Shown here one piece after another: positions 51,754-62,103 of a stretch of DNA of 64,000 nt. Location: the NCBI RefSeq assembly GCF_963678635.1, contig NC_087062.1, positions 75,446,349 to 75,510,348 on the forward strand. Reading direction: 5' to 3'. Origin of the DNA: Symsagittifera roscoffensis (taxonomy: Eukaryota; Xenacoelomorpha; Acoela; Convolutidae). The notes under the pieces are model-generated. The model had not been told where the DNA came from. It saw nothing but the letters and a program-made list of their open reading frames with translations, and made no database searches. Positions within the stretch are counted from its first letter, which is position 1. Every line of letters begins with the position of its first letter. The translations under genes and the position numbers were made by a program.

Positions 51754-52135
51754 ACGTCTCAACAAAAATAGCCGACAACTTTACAACTGATTTCTAATCA
51801 CACTACTTAACCACTTTGCCAATTTAATCGCACTCCTTAACCACTTTGCCACCTAATCACACTCCTTAACCACTTTGTATAGCAACGTCTCAAAAAAAAT
51901 AGCCATTGTATTTCAGTGTAAAGTGTATATCTTGAACCTTAAAAAAGATTAAAAACAGCGGATTTCCTTACAACTGATTTCTAATCACACTCCTTAACCA
52001 CTTTGCCATAGCAACGTCTCAACAAAAATAGCCATTGTCTTTCAATGTAAAGTGTATATCTTGAACGTCTCAACAAAAATAGCCATTGTATTTCAGTGTA
52101 AAGTGTATATCTTGAACATTAAAAAAGAATAAAAA
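51715..52135 (-). repeat. Class C 5'-half tRNA monomers
   Basis: Counterpart of 46885-47300. Confidence 0.78.
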
Positions 52136-52262
52136 CAGCGGTTTTTTTTTTCAAAAAAGATAGGTACCACAAATCGCAAGTTTTTATAAAGCAAACGAAA
52201 AAACTGACGGGAATACGCATTTTTCACCAAACTATAATTTTGCCATTTCAGCCAGTGTGAGT

Positions 52263-52344
52263 CGCCGCCAGCAGGATTCGAACATGTGCGTGGAGATCAC
52301 ATTTGTTTTCGAGCCAGACGCCTTAACCACTCGGGCATGCCTAG
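52263..52344 (-). pseudogene. tRNA-Ser-like (CGA) (B2)
   Basis: Copy of 47434-47515. Confidence 0.5.
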
Positions 52345-52541
52345 TGCCAACGATTGAAAGTCTCAACAAAAATCGCTTCTGCATTTCAGTGTAAAGTGTA
52401 TATCTTAAATTCAAAAATTGATAAAAAACATCTGTTCTTCAAAAAACATCGAAAAAGAGCAATATTTTGAAAAGCAAAAAAAATCAGACGCAAATATGCA
52501 TTTTCAGCAATCAGAAGATCTGCTTTTTTGCCAGTACAAAT

Positions 52542-52623
52542 AGCAAACAGATTGAATCGGACCTGCAAGCGAAGACCACATCTGAGTTTAAGTCAGACGC
52601 CTTAACTAATCGGACATGACTGC
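52542..52623 (-). pseudogene. tRNA-like, anticodon TAA (B3)
   Basis: Copy of 47713-47794; anticodon stem fully paired. Confidence 0.5.
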
Positions 52624-52719
52624 TGCCAATTAAAAAAAAATCTGAAGAAAGTAGCTATTGTATTTCCATGCGACATGTATATTTAAATTTAAAAATCTAC
52701 TCTTTTTGTCAGTACAAAG

Positions 52720-52802
52720 TGCAGCCAGCAGGATTCGAACCTGCTCCGACAAGTTCGCAACTGATTTCGAATCACACTCCTTAACCACTTGGCTATAGCT
52801 GC
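52720..52802 (-). tRNA. tRNA-Ser-like (CGA) (B1)
   Basis: Copy of 47891-47973 with one D-arm base restored. Confidence 0.46.
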
Positions 52803-53009
52803 TACTAAACACTCAACGTCTCAACAAAAAAACTCATTTATTTCAGTGTAAATGTATATCTTGAATATCAGAAAATGATTGAAAACAGCTTTTTTTTTCA
52901 AAAAAAAAAGGTTCCGAAAATCGCAATTTTTTATAATGCAAACGAAGAAATTGGACGCAAATACGCATTTTTCAGCAATCTTGAAATCTGCCTTTTTGCC
53001 AGTGTCAAT

Positions 53010-53091
53010 TTCAGCCAACAGGATTCGAAACTACGCGAAAACATCACATCTGACTTTGAGTCAGACGCCTTAACCACTTGGCCAGGGCTGC
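53010..53091 (-). pseudogene. tRNA-like, anticodon CAA (B4)
   Basis: Copy of 48183-48264; perfect anticodon arm. Confidence 0.48.
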
Positions 53092-53300
53092 TACCAAAAT
53101 TTCAACATCTCAAAAAAAAGCAATTGTATTTCAGTGTAAAGTGTATGTCTTGAACCTTACAAAATTATTTAAAATAGCTGTTTTTTTTTCAAAAAAATAG
53201 GTAACAAAAATCGCAAGTTTTTAAAAAGCAAACGAAAAAATCTGACGCGAATACGGATCTTTCATCAACTTAAAAATCTGCCATTGCAGCCAGTGAAAAT

Positions 53301-53381
53301 CGCAGCCAGCAGAGTTCGAACCTGCACGTGAAGATCATATCTGATTTAAAGTCAGATGCCTTAACACTCGGCCCTGGCTGC
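53301..53381 (-). pseudogene. tRNA-Ser-like, anticodon TTA
   Basis: Copy of the TGA unit 48473-48553, but the loop CTTTAAA gives TTA, complementary to the ochre codon TAA. Acceptor, G73 and anticodon stem are otherwise intact. Confidence 0.52.
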
Positions 53382-53591
53382 TGCCAAAAATTCAACGTCA
53401 AAGCAAAAAACCAATTGTAAATCAGTGTAAAGTGTATATCTTGAATCTTCAAAAAAGATTAAAAATAGCTGTTTTTTTTCAAAAAAAGAGGTACCAAAAA
53501 TCGCAAGTTTTTATAAAGCAAACAAAAAAACTCTGACACGACCACGAATTTTTCACCAATCTAAAAAACTGCCATTTCAGCCGGTGAGAGT

Positions 53592-53673
53592 CGCCGCCAG
53601 CAGGATTCGAACATTCGCGTAAAGATAACATCTGTTTTCGAGTCATACGCCTTAATCACTAGGGCATGCCTGC
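53592..53673 (-). pseudogene. tRNA-Ser-like (CGA) (B2)
   Basis: Copy of 48765-48846. Confidence 0.5.
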
Positions 53674-53883
53674 TGCCAACGATCAAAATCTCAATAAAAA
53701 TTGCGATTGCTTTCCAGTGTGACGTGTATATGTCAAACTTCAAAATTGATTGAAAACAGCTGTTCTTTTTCTTTCAAACAACAGATACCAAAACCGAAAA
53801 ATTTCACATAGCGAAAGAAAAATTCTGACTCGAAAACAAATTTTTCACCAAACTAAAAGACTGCCATTTTAGCAAGTGTCAAT

Positions 53884-53965
53884 CGAGGCCAGCAGGAGTC
53901 GCACATGTGCGTGAATATCACATCTGATTTCGAGTCAGCCGCCTTAACCGCTCGGCCATGGCTGC
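53884..53965 (-). pseudogene. tRNA-Ser-like (CGA)
   Basis: Loop CTCGAAA, D-stem canonical. B box TGTGCGACTCC and one acceptor mismatch (gaggcca). Near copy at 59805. Confidence 0.5.
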
Positions 53966-54165
53966 TTCAAATAAAAAACTCTTAAGAAAATAGCTATTGT
54001 TTTTCCTTGCCACATGTATATTTAAACTGAAATATCGATTAAAAATAGCGGTTTTTTTGAAAAAACAGACATCGAAAAACAATTTCAAACAGCGAATAAA
54101 AAATGCGACGCAAATATGCATTTTTCACCAATTTGAAAATTTACTCCTTTTTTGTCATTGAAAAG

Positions 54166-54247
54166 CACAGCCAGCAGGATTCCATCCTGCGCATCAAGAT
54201 CACACATGATTTCGAATCACACTCCTTAACCACTTGGCCATAGCTGC
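54166..54247 (-). pseudogene. tRNA-Ser-like (CGA)
   Basis: Loop TTCGAAA; B box GGATGGAATCC; anticodon stem poor. Related copies at 60089 and 63073. Confidence 0.48.
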
Positions 54248-54456
54248 AACCAAAGGTCAACGTCTCAACAAAAAAAGCCATTGTATTTCAGTGTAGAGTG
54301 TATATCTTGAATCTTAGAAAATGATTGAAAACAGCTGTTTTTTGTTTCAAAAAAAAGTACCAAAAACCGCAAGTTTTTATAAAGCAAACAAAAAAATCTG
54401 ACGCAAATACGGATCTTTCATCAACTTAAAAAGTTGCCATTGCAATACGTGACACT

Positions 54457-54538
54457 CGCAGCCAGCAGGATTGGAACCTGCGCGTGAAGATCACATCTGA
54501 TTTCGAGTCAGACGCCTTAACCAATCGGCCATGGCTGC
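54457..54538 (-). tRNA. tRNA-Ser (CGA) (B6)
   Basis: All stems paired with G73 and loop CTCGAAA. T-loop TTCCAAT alters the B box at G57. Confidence 0.66.
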
Positions 54539-54742
54539 TGCCAACAAAAAAAAAACTTTAAGAAAATATTTATTGTACTTCCCTGCGACATGTATTTTTA
54601 AATTTAAAATTTGATTAAAAACAGCTGTTGTTTTTTGAAAAAAACAGACATCGAAAAACTATTTTGAACAGCAAACAAAAAATGCGACGCGAATATGCAT
54701 TTTTCACCAATTTAAAAATCTACTCTTTTTGCCAGTACAAAG

Positions 54743-54825
54743 TGCAGCCAGCAGGATTCGAACCTGCTCCGACAAGTTCACAACTGATTTCGATTCACAC
54801 TCCTTAACCACTTATCTATAGCTGC
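54743..54825 (-). pseudogene. tRNA-Ser-like (CGA) (B1)
   Basis: T-arm canonical; D-stem broken (cttatctata); loop ATCGAAA. Confidence 0.47.
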
Positions 54826-55036
54826 TACTATACACTCAACGTTTCAACAAAAATACTCATTGAATTTCAGTGTAAATGTATATCTTGAATATCAGAAAAT
54901 GATTGAAAACAGCTGTCTGTTTTTTTTCAAAAAAAAGGTACCGAAAATCGCAACTTTTTATAATGCAAACGAAGAAATCGGACGCAAATACGCATTTTTC
55001 AGCAATCTTGAAATCTGCTTTTTTGCCAGTGTCATT

Positions 55037-55118
55037 TTCAGCCAGCAGGAGTCGAAACTACGCGAAAATATCACATCTGACTTTGAGTCAGACGCCTTAA
55101 CCACTTGGCCAGGGCTGC
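55037..55118 (-). pseudogene. tRNA-like, anticodon CAA (B4)
   Basis: Anticodon arm TCTGA-CTCAAAG-TCAGA perfect; A73; T-stem weak. Confidence 0.48.
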
Positions 55119-55288
55119 TACCAAACTTTCAACATCTCAACAAAAATAGCAATTGTATTTCAAAGTAAAGTGTATGTCTTGAATCTTAAAAAATTATTAA
55201 AAATAGCTGTTTTTTCAAAGAAATAGGTACCAAAAATTGCAATTTTTTAAAAAGCAAACAAAAAAATCTGACGCGAATACGGATCTTT

Positions 55289-55363
55289 CGAAGAATTCGA
55301 ACCTGCACGTGAAGATCATGTTTGATTTCGAGTCAGACGCCTTAACCAATCGGCCATGGCTGC
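55289..55363 (-). pseudogene. tRNA-Ser-like (CGA), 3' acceptor lost (B7)
   Basis: Loop CTCGAAA, D-stem and T-loop kept. The 3' acceptor strand is replaced by spacer 'atctttcgaag'. Same lesion at 55820, 56766, 57596, 59127 and 60629. Confidence 0.6.
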
Positions 55364-55565
55364 TGCAAACAATAAAAATTTAAGAAAATAATTATTGTAT
55401 TTCCCTGCGACATGTATTTTTTAATTTAAAAATTGATTAAAAACAGCTGTTGTTTCTTGAAAAAAAACAGACATTGAAAAACTATTTTGAACAGCAAACA
55501 AAAAATGCGACGCGAATATGCATTTTTTACGAATTTAAAAATCTACTCTTTTTGCTAGTACAAAG

Positions 55566-55648
55566 TGCAGCCAGCAGGCTTCGAACCTGCTCCGACAAGT
55601 TCACAACTGATTTCGAATCACACTCCTTAACCACTTGTCTATAGCTGC
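55566..55648 (-). tRNA. tRNA-Ser-like (CGA) (B1)
   Basis: T-stem and acceptor good, A73; D-stem weakened (ttgtctata), anticodon stem mismatched. Confidence 0.42.
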
Positions 55649-55819
55649 TACTAAACACTCAACGTCTCAACAAAAAAACTCATTGTATTTCAGTGTAAAT
55701 GTATATCTTGAATATCAGAAAAGGATTGAAAACAGCTTTTTTTTCAAAAAAAAATAGGTACCAAAAATTGCAAGTTTTTAAAAAGCAAACGAAAAAATCT
55801 GACGCGAATACGGATCTTT

Positions 55820-55894
55820 CGAAGAATTCGAACCTGCACTTGAAGATTATATTTGATTTCGAGTCACACGCCTTAACCAATCGGCTATGGCTGC
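55820..55894 (-). pseudogene. tRNA-Ser-like (CGA), 3' acceptor lost (B7)
   Basis: As 55289-55363, with additional changes in the anticodon stem. Confidence 0.6.
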
Positions 55895-56096
55895 TGCAAA
55901 CAATAAAAACTTAAGAAAATAGTTATTGTATTTCCCTGCGAAATGTATTTTTAAATTTAAAAATTGATTAAAAACAGCTGTTGTTTTTTGAAAAAAAACA
56001 GACATCGAAAAACTATTTTGAACAGCAAACAAAAAATGCGACGCGAATATGCATTTTTCACGAATTTAAAAATCTACTCTTTTTGCCAGTACAAAG

Positions 56097-56179
56097 TGCA
56101 GCCAGCAGGATTCGAACCTGCTCCGACAAGTTAACAACTGATTTCGAATCACACTCCTTAACCACTTGTCTATAGCTGC
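56097..56179 (-). tRNA. tRNA-Ser-like (CGA) (B1)
   Basis: Canonical T-arm; D-stem weakened; A73. Confidence 0.43.
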
Positions 56180-56312
56180 TACTAAACACTCAACGTCTCA
56201 ACAAAAATACTCATTGTATTTCAGTGTAAATGTATATCTTGAATATCAGAAAATGATTGAAAACAACTGTTTTTTTTTTTTAAAAATAGGTACCAAAAAT
56301 CGCAAGTTTTTA

Positions 56313-56610
56313 TAATGCAAACGAAGAAATCGGACGCAAATACGCATTTTTCAGCAATCTTGAAATCTGCTTTTTTGCCAGTGTCAATTTCAGCCAGCAG
56401 GAGTCGAAACAAAAGTTTTTATACGCATTTTTCAAATACGCATTTTTCAGCAATCTTGAAATCTGCTTTTTTGCCAGTGTCAATTTCAGCCAGCAGGAGT
56501 CGAAACAAGTTTTTATAATGCAAACGAAGAAATCGGACGCAAATACGCATTTTTCAGCAATCTTGAAATCTGCTTTTTTGCCAGTGTCAATTTCAGCCAG
56601 CAGGAGTCAA
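56313..56610 (-). repeat. Local triplication of spacer plus tRNA 3' end
   Basis: Three copies of about 85-100 bp ('atacgcatttttcagcaatc' through 'agccagcaggagtcgaaaca'), each ending within the T-arm of a B4 unit. No complete tRNA is present. Confidence 0.85.
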
Positions 56611-56765
56611 CAAAAATAGCAATTGTATTTCAGTGTAAAGTGTATGTCTTGAATCTTACAAAATTATTAAAAATAGCAGTTGTTTTTTCAAAGAAATAGG
56701 TACCAAAAATTTTTAAAAAGTTTTTAAAAAGCAAACGAAAACATCTGACGCGAATACGGATCTTT

Positions 56766-56840
56766 CGAAGAAATCGAACCTGCACGTGAAGATCATATTT
56801 GATTTCGAGTCAGACGCCTTAACCAATCGGCTATGGCTGC
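56766..56840 (-). pseudogene. tRNA-Ser-like (CGA), 3' acceptor lost (B7)
   Basis: As 55289-55363; T-loop TTCGATT. Confidence 0.6.
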
Positions 56841-57044
56841 TGCAAACAATAAAAACTTAAGAAAATAGTTATTGTATTTCCCTGCGACATGTATTTTTAA
56901 ATTTAAAAATTGATTAAAAACAGCTGTTGTTTTTTGAAAAAAAAAACAGACATCGAAAAACTATTTTGAACAGCAAACAAAAAATGCGACGCAAATATGC
57001 ATTTTTCACCAATTTAAAAATCTACTGTTTTTGCCAGTACAAAG

Positions 57045-57127
57045 TGCAGCCAGCAGGATTCGAACCTGCTCCAACAAGTTCACAACTGATTTCGAATCAC
57101 ACTCCTTAACCACTTGTCTATAGCTGC
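57045..57127 (-). tRNA. tRNA-Ser-like (CGA) (B1)
   Basis: As 56097-56179, with one variable-arm change. Confidence 0.43.
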
Positions 57128-57335
57128 TACTAAACACTCAACGTCTCAACAAAAATACTCATTGTATTTCAGTGTAAATGTATATCTTGAATATCAGAAA
57201 ATGATTGAAAACAACTGTTTTTTTTTTTAAAAATAGGTACCAAAAATCGCAAGTTTTTATTATGCAAACGAAGAAATCGGACGCAAATACGCATTTTTCA
57301 GCAATCTTGAAATCTGCTTTTTTGCCAGTGTCAAT

Positions 57336-57417
57336 TTCAGCCAGCAGGAGTCGAAACTACGCGAAAATATCACATCTGACTTTGAGTCAGACGCCTTAAC
57401 AACTTGTCCAGGGCTGC
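57336..57417 (-). pseudogene. tRNA-like, anticodon CAA (B4)
   Basis: Perfect anticodon arm with loop CTCAAAG; D-arm altered (aacttgtcc). Confidence 0.48.
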
Positions 57418-57595
57418 TACCAAAAATTCAACATCTCAACAAAAATAGCAATTGTATCTCAGTGTAAAGTGTATATCTTGAATCTTACAAAATTATTAAA
57501 AATAGCAGTTTTTTTTTTCAAAGAAATAGGTACCAAAATTTTTTTAAAAGTTTTGAAAAAGCAAACGAAAACATCTGACGCGAATACGGATCTTT

Positions 57596-57670
57596 CGAAG
57601 AAATTGAACCTGCACGTGAAGATCATATTTGATTTCGAGTCAGACGCCTTAACCAATCGGCCATGGCTGC
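57596..57670 (-). pseudogene. tRNA-Ser-like (CGA), 3' acceptor lost (B7)
   Basis: As 55289-55363; B box GGTTCAATTTC. Confidence 0.6.
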
Positions 57671-57858
57671 TGCAAACAATAAAAACTTAAGAAAATAGTT
57701 ATTGTATTTCACTGCGACATGTATTTTTAAATTTAAAAATTGATTAAAAACAGCTGTTGTTTTTTGAAAAAACAGACATCGAAAAAGTATTTTGAACAGC
57801 AAATAAAAAAAGCGAAGCAACTATGCTTTTTTCACCAATTTAAAAATCTACTCTTTTT

Positions 57859-57936
57859 GCCAGCAGGAATCAACCCTGGGTGTGAGGATCACATTTGATG
57901 TCTAGTTGGACGCCTTAACCACTCGGCCATGGCTGC
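57859..57936 (-). pseudogene. tRNA-Ser-like (AGA), class A body
   Basis: Acceptor 3' strand merges with 'ttttgccagcagg'; loop CTAGACA. An island of class A sequence follows to about 58140. Confidence 0.48.
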
Positions 57937-58144
57937 TTAGAATGAATCAGAATCTCAACAAATTAGGAATTGTATTTCAAGGTAAAAGTATATGTTAATT
58001 TTAAAACTTAGTTCAACTCGACAAATCCTTTTTTTTCAAAAAGCAGACACCAAAAACCGCAAAAAATCATTATTCGAAGCAAATCTGAGAAAATAAAAAC
58101 TTTATTGCCCCATCTAAAAGTCTGCCACTTTTGCTCGTACGAAT

Positions 58145-58227
58145 CGCAGCCAGTAGAATTCGAACCTGCTCCGACAACTTTGTAACTGCTTTCTAATCAC
58201 ACTCCTTAACCACTTTGCCATAGCAAC
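58145..58227 (-). pseudogene. tRNA-Ser-like (AGA), class A/C mixed
   Basis: Loop TTAGAAA; acceptor 5' end of class C type (catagca). Confidence 0.48.
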
Positions 58228-58408
58228 GTCTCAACAAAAATAGCCATTGTATTTTAGTGTAAAGTGTATCTCTTGAACCTTAAAAAAAGATTAAAAACAG
58301 CGGTTTTTTTTCAAAAAAATAGGTACCAAAAATCGCAAGTTTTTATAAAGCAAATGAAAAAATCTGACGCCAATATGGATCTTTCATCAACTTAAAAATC
58401 TGCCATTG

Positions 58409-58482
58409 CAGCCCCAACAGAATTCGAACCTGCACGTGAAGAGCATATCTGATTTCAAGTCAGACGCCTTAACACTCGGCCC
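58409..58482 (-). pseudogene. tRNA-Ser-like (TGA), 5' end deleted
   Basis: Loop CTTGAAA and T-arm kept. The first 10 or so bases of the tRNA are replaced by spacer ('cggccc' then 'aaacagacatc'). Confidence 0.6.
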
Positions 58483-58583
58483 AAACAGACATCAAAAAAC
58501 TATTTTAAACAGCAAACAAAAAATGCAACGCGAATATGCATTTTTCACCAATTTATAAATCTACTCTTTTTGCCAGTACAAAG

Positions 58584-58666
58584 TGCAGCCAGCAGGATTC
58601 GAACCTGCTCCGACAAATTCACAACTGATTTCGAATCACACTCCTTAACCACTTGGCTATAGCTGC
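58584..58666 (-). tRNA. tRNA-Ser-like (CGA) (B1)
   Basis: T-arm canonical and acceptor mostly paired; A73; loop TTCGAAA. Confidence 0.44.
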
Positions 58667-58869
58667 TACTAAACACTCAACGTCTCAACAAAAATACTCA
58701 TTGTATTTCAGTGTAAATGTATATCTTGAATATCAGAAAATGATTGAAAACAGCTGTTTTTTAAAAATAGTTACCAAAAATCGCAAGTTTTTATAATGCA
58801 AACGAAGAAATCGGACGCAAATACGTATTTTTCAGCAATCTTGAAACCTGCTTTTTTGCCAGTGTCAAT

Positions 58870-58951
58870 TTCAGCCAACAGGAGTCGAAACTACGCGAAA
58901 ATATCACATCTGACTTTGAGTCAGACGCCTTAAACACTTGGCCAGGGCTGC
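58870..58951 (-). pseudogene. tRNA-like, anticodon CAA (B4)
   Basis: Perfect anticodon arm; one D-loop change. Confidence 0.48.
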
Positions 58952-59126
58952 TACCAAAAATTCAACATCTCAACAGAAATAGCAATTGTATTTCAGTGTA
59001 AAGTGTATGTCTTGAATCTTACACAATGATTAAAAACAGCTGTTTTTTGTTTAAAAAAAAATAGGTACCAAAAACCGCAAGTTTTTAAAAAGCAAACAAA
59101 AAAATCTGACGCGAATACGGATCTTT

Positions 59127-59201
59127 CGAAGAAATCGAACCTGCACGTGAAGATCATATTTGATTTCGAGTCAGACGCCTTAACCAATCGGCCATGGCTG
59201 C
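59127..59201 (-). pseudogene. tRNA-Ser-like (CGA), 3' acceptor lost (B7)
   Basis: As 55289-55363. Confidence 0.6.
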
Positions 59202-59250
59202 TGCAAACAATAAAAACTTAAGAATAGCAATTGTATTTTGCCAGTGTATT

Positions 59251-59298
59251 TCACAACTGATTTCGAATCATACTCCTTAACCACTTGGCTATAGCTGC
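59251..59298 (-). pseudogene. tRNA-Ser 5'-half fragment (CGA, B1)
   Basis: D-arm and loop TTCGAAA remain; T-arm deleted. Confidence 0.6.
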
Positions 59299-59511
59299 TA
59301 CTAAACACTCAACGTCTCAACAAAAATACTCATTGTATTTCAGTGTAAAGTGTATATCTTGAATCTTACAAAATTATTAAAAATATATGTTTTTTTTTTT
59401 CAAAAAAATAGGTACCAAAAACCGCAAATTTTTATAAAACAAACGAAAAAATCTGACGCGAATACGGATCTTTCATCAACTTAAAAATCTGCCATTGCAG
59501 CCAGTGAAAAT

Positions 59512-59593
59512 CACAGCCAGCAGGATTCGAACATGTGCGAAAAGATAACATCTGTTTACGAGTCATACGCCTTAATCACTAGGGCATGCCTGC
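59512..59593 (-). pseudogene. tRNA-like, loop CTCGTAA (CGT)
   Basis: CGA changed to CGT (a threonine anticodon); acceptor and D-stem mutated. Near copy at 62608. Confidence 0.48.
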
Positions 59594-59804
59594 TGCCAAC
59601 GATTCAAAATCTCAACAAAAATTGCGATTGCTTTCCAGTGTGACGTGTATATGTCAAACTTAAAAATTGATTGAAAACAGCTGTTCTTTTTCTTTCAAAC
59701 AACAGATACCAAAACCGAAAAATTTCACATAGCGAAAGAAAAATTCTGACTCGAAAATGAATTTTTCACCAAACTAAAAGACTGCCATTTCAGCAAGTGT
59801 CAAT

Positions 59805-59886
59805 CGAGGCCAGCAGGATTCGCACCTGTGCGTGAATATCACATCTGATTTCGAGTCAGCCGCCTTAACCGCTCGGTCATGGCTGC
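59805..59886 (-). pseudogene. tRNA-Ser-like (CGA)
   Basis: Near copy of 53884-53965. Confidence 0.5.
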
Positions 59887-60088
59887 TTCAAATAAAAAAA
59901 CTCTTAAGAAAATAGCTATTGTTTTTCCATGCGACATTTTATTTAAACTGAAATATCGATTGAAAATAGCGGTTTTTATTGAAAAAACAGACTTCGAAAA
60001 ACAATTTCAAACAGTGAATAAAAAAATGCGACGCAAATATGCATTTTTCACCAATTTGAAAATTTACTCCTTTTTTGTCATTAAAAAG

Positions 60089-60170
60089 AACAGCCAGCAG
60101 GATTCCATCCTGCGCATCAAGAGCACACATGATTTCGAATCACACTCCTTAACCCATTAGCCAAAGCTGC
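60089..60170 (-). pseudogene. tRNA-Ser-like (CGA)
   Basis: Near copy of 54166-54247 with further D-arm decay. Confidence 0.48.
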
Positions 60171-60375
60171 AACCAAATTTCAACGTCTGAACAAAAATAG
60201 CCATTGTATTTCAGTGTAAAGTGTATATCTTGAATCTTAGAAAATGATTGAAAACTGCTGTTTTTTTTTAAAATAGTTACCAAAAATTGCAAGTTTTTAT
60301 AATGCAAACGAAGAACTCGGACGCAAATACGTATTTTTCAGCAATCTTGAAACCTGTTTTTTTGCCAGTGTCAAT

Positions 60376-60457
60376 TTCAGCCAACAGGAGTCGAAACTAC
60401 GCAAAAATATCACATCTGACTTTGAGTCAGACGCCTTAAACACTTGGCCAGGGCTAC
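60376..60457 (-). pseudogene. tRNA-like, anticodon CAA (B4)
   Basis: Perfect anticodon arm; acceptor and T-stem decayed. Confidence 0.47.
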
Positions 60458-60628
60458 TACCAAAAATTCAACATCTCAACAGAAATAGCAATTGTATTTC
60501 AGTGTAAAGTGTATGTCTTGAATCTTACAAATTATTAAAAATAGCAGTTTTTTTTCAAAGAAATAGGTACCAAAAATTGCAAGTTTTTAAAAAGCAAACG
60601 AAAACATCTGACGCGAATACGGATGTTT

Positions 60629-60703
60629 CGAAGAAATCGAACCTGCACGTGAAGATCATATTTGATTTCGAGTCAGACGCCTTAACCAATCGGCCATGGC
60701 TGC
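60629..60703 (-). pseudogene. tRNA-Ser-like (CGA), 3' acceptor lost (B7)
   Basis: As 55289-55363. Confidence 0.6.
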
Positions 60704-60903
60704 TGCAAACAATGAAAACTTAAGAAAATACTTATTGTATTTCCCTGCGACAAGTATTTTTAAATTTAAAAATTGATTAAAAACAGCTGTTGTTTTTTGA
60801 AAAAAACAGACATCGAAAAACTATTTTGAACAGCAAACAAAAAATGCGACGCGAAATTTCATTTTTCACCAATTTAAAAATCTACTCTTTTGCCAGTACA
60901 AAG

Positions 60904-60986
60904 TGCAGCCAGCAAGATTCCAACCTGCTCCGACAAGTTCGCAACTGATTACTAATCACACTCCTTAACCACTTTGCCATAGCAAC
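60904..60986 (-). pseudogene. tRNA-Ser-like, B1/class C hybrid
   Basis: Loop TTAGTAA (nominal AGT). The 5' end is class C; T-loop damaged. Confidence 0.48.
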
Positions 60987-61660
60987 GTCTGAAGAAAAAT
61001 AGCCATTGTATTTCAGTGTAAATTGTATATCTTGAACCTTAAAAAAGGTTAAAAACAGCGGATTTCCTTACAACTGATTCTAATCACACTCCTTAACAAC
61101 TTTGCCATAGCAACGTCTAAACAAAAATAGCCATTATATTTCAGTGTAAATTGTATATCTTGAACCTTAAAAAAGGTTAAAAACAGCGGATTTCCTTACA
61201 AATGATTTTTAATCACACTCCTTAACAACTTTGCCATAGCAACGTCTAAACAAAAATAGCCATTGTATTTCAGTGCAAAGGGTATATCTTGAACCTTAAA
61301 AAAAGATTAAAAACAGCGGATTTCCTTTTAACTGATTTCTAACCACACTCCTTAACCACTTTGCCATAGCAACGTCTGAACAAAAGTAGCCTTTATATTT
61401 CAGTGTAAAGTGTATATATTGAACCTTAAAAAAGATTAAAAACAGCGGTTTTTTTCAAAAAATAGGTACGAAAATTAGGTACCTTCAAAAAAATAGCCAC
61501 GTCTCAACAAAAAAACGCCATTGTATTTCAGTGTAAAGTGTATATCTTGAACCTTAAAAAACGTCTCAACAAAAATAGCCGACAATTTTACAACTGATTT
61601 CTAATCACACTCCTCAACCACTTTGCCATAGCAACATCTCAACAAAAATAGCCATCGAAA
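60950..61660 (-). repeat. Class C 5'-half tRNA monomers
   Basis: Five to six monomers of about 125 bp, ending where spacer 'atagccatcgaaaacaattttgaac' resumes class B. Confidence 0.83.
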
Positions 61661-61746
61661 ACAATTTTGAACAGCAAATAAAAAAATGCGACGCAAATAT
61701 GCATTTTTCACCCTTTTAAAAAACTACTCTCTTTACCAGTACAAAA

Positions 61747-61829
61747 TGCAGCGAGCAGGATTCGAACCTGCTCCGACAAAATCACAACCAAATTCGAATC
61801 ATATTCTTTAACCACTCGGCTATAGCTAC
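61747..61829 (-). pseudogene. tRNA-Ser-like (CGA) (B1)
   Basis: T-arm canonical; anticodon stem and acceptor mutated. Confidence 0.47.
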
Positions 61830-62021
61830 TACCAAAATTTTAACGTCTCAACAAAAACACTCATTGTATTTCACTGTAAAGGGTATATGATTGAAAACAG
61901 CTGTTTTTTTTTCAAAAAAATAGGTACCAAAAATCGCAAGTTTTTATAATGCAAACGAAGAAATCGGACGCAAAGACGCATTTTTCAGCAATCTTGAAAT
62001 CTGCTTTTTGCCAGTGTCAAT

Positions 62022-62103
62022 TTCAGCTAGCAGGATTCGAAACTACGCGAAAATATCACATCTGAGTTTGAGTCAGACGCCTTAACCACTTGTCCAGGAC
62101 TGC
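62022..62103 (-). pseudogene. tRNA-like, anticodon CAA (B4)
   Basis: Loop CTCAAAC with a fully paired stem; acceptor weak. Confidence 0.47.

Larger units (their letters stand above)
48985..53812 (-). repeat. 4.83-kb tandem duplication, copy 2
   Basis: Second copy of 44151-48984. Confidence 0.9.
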
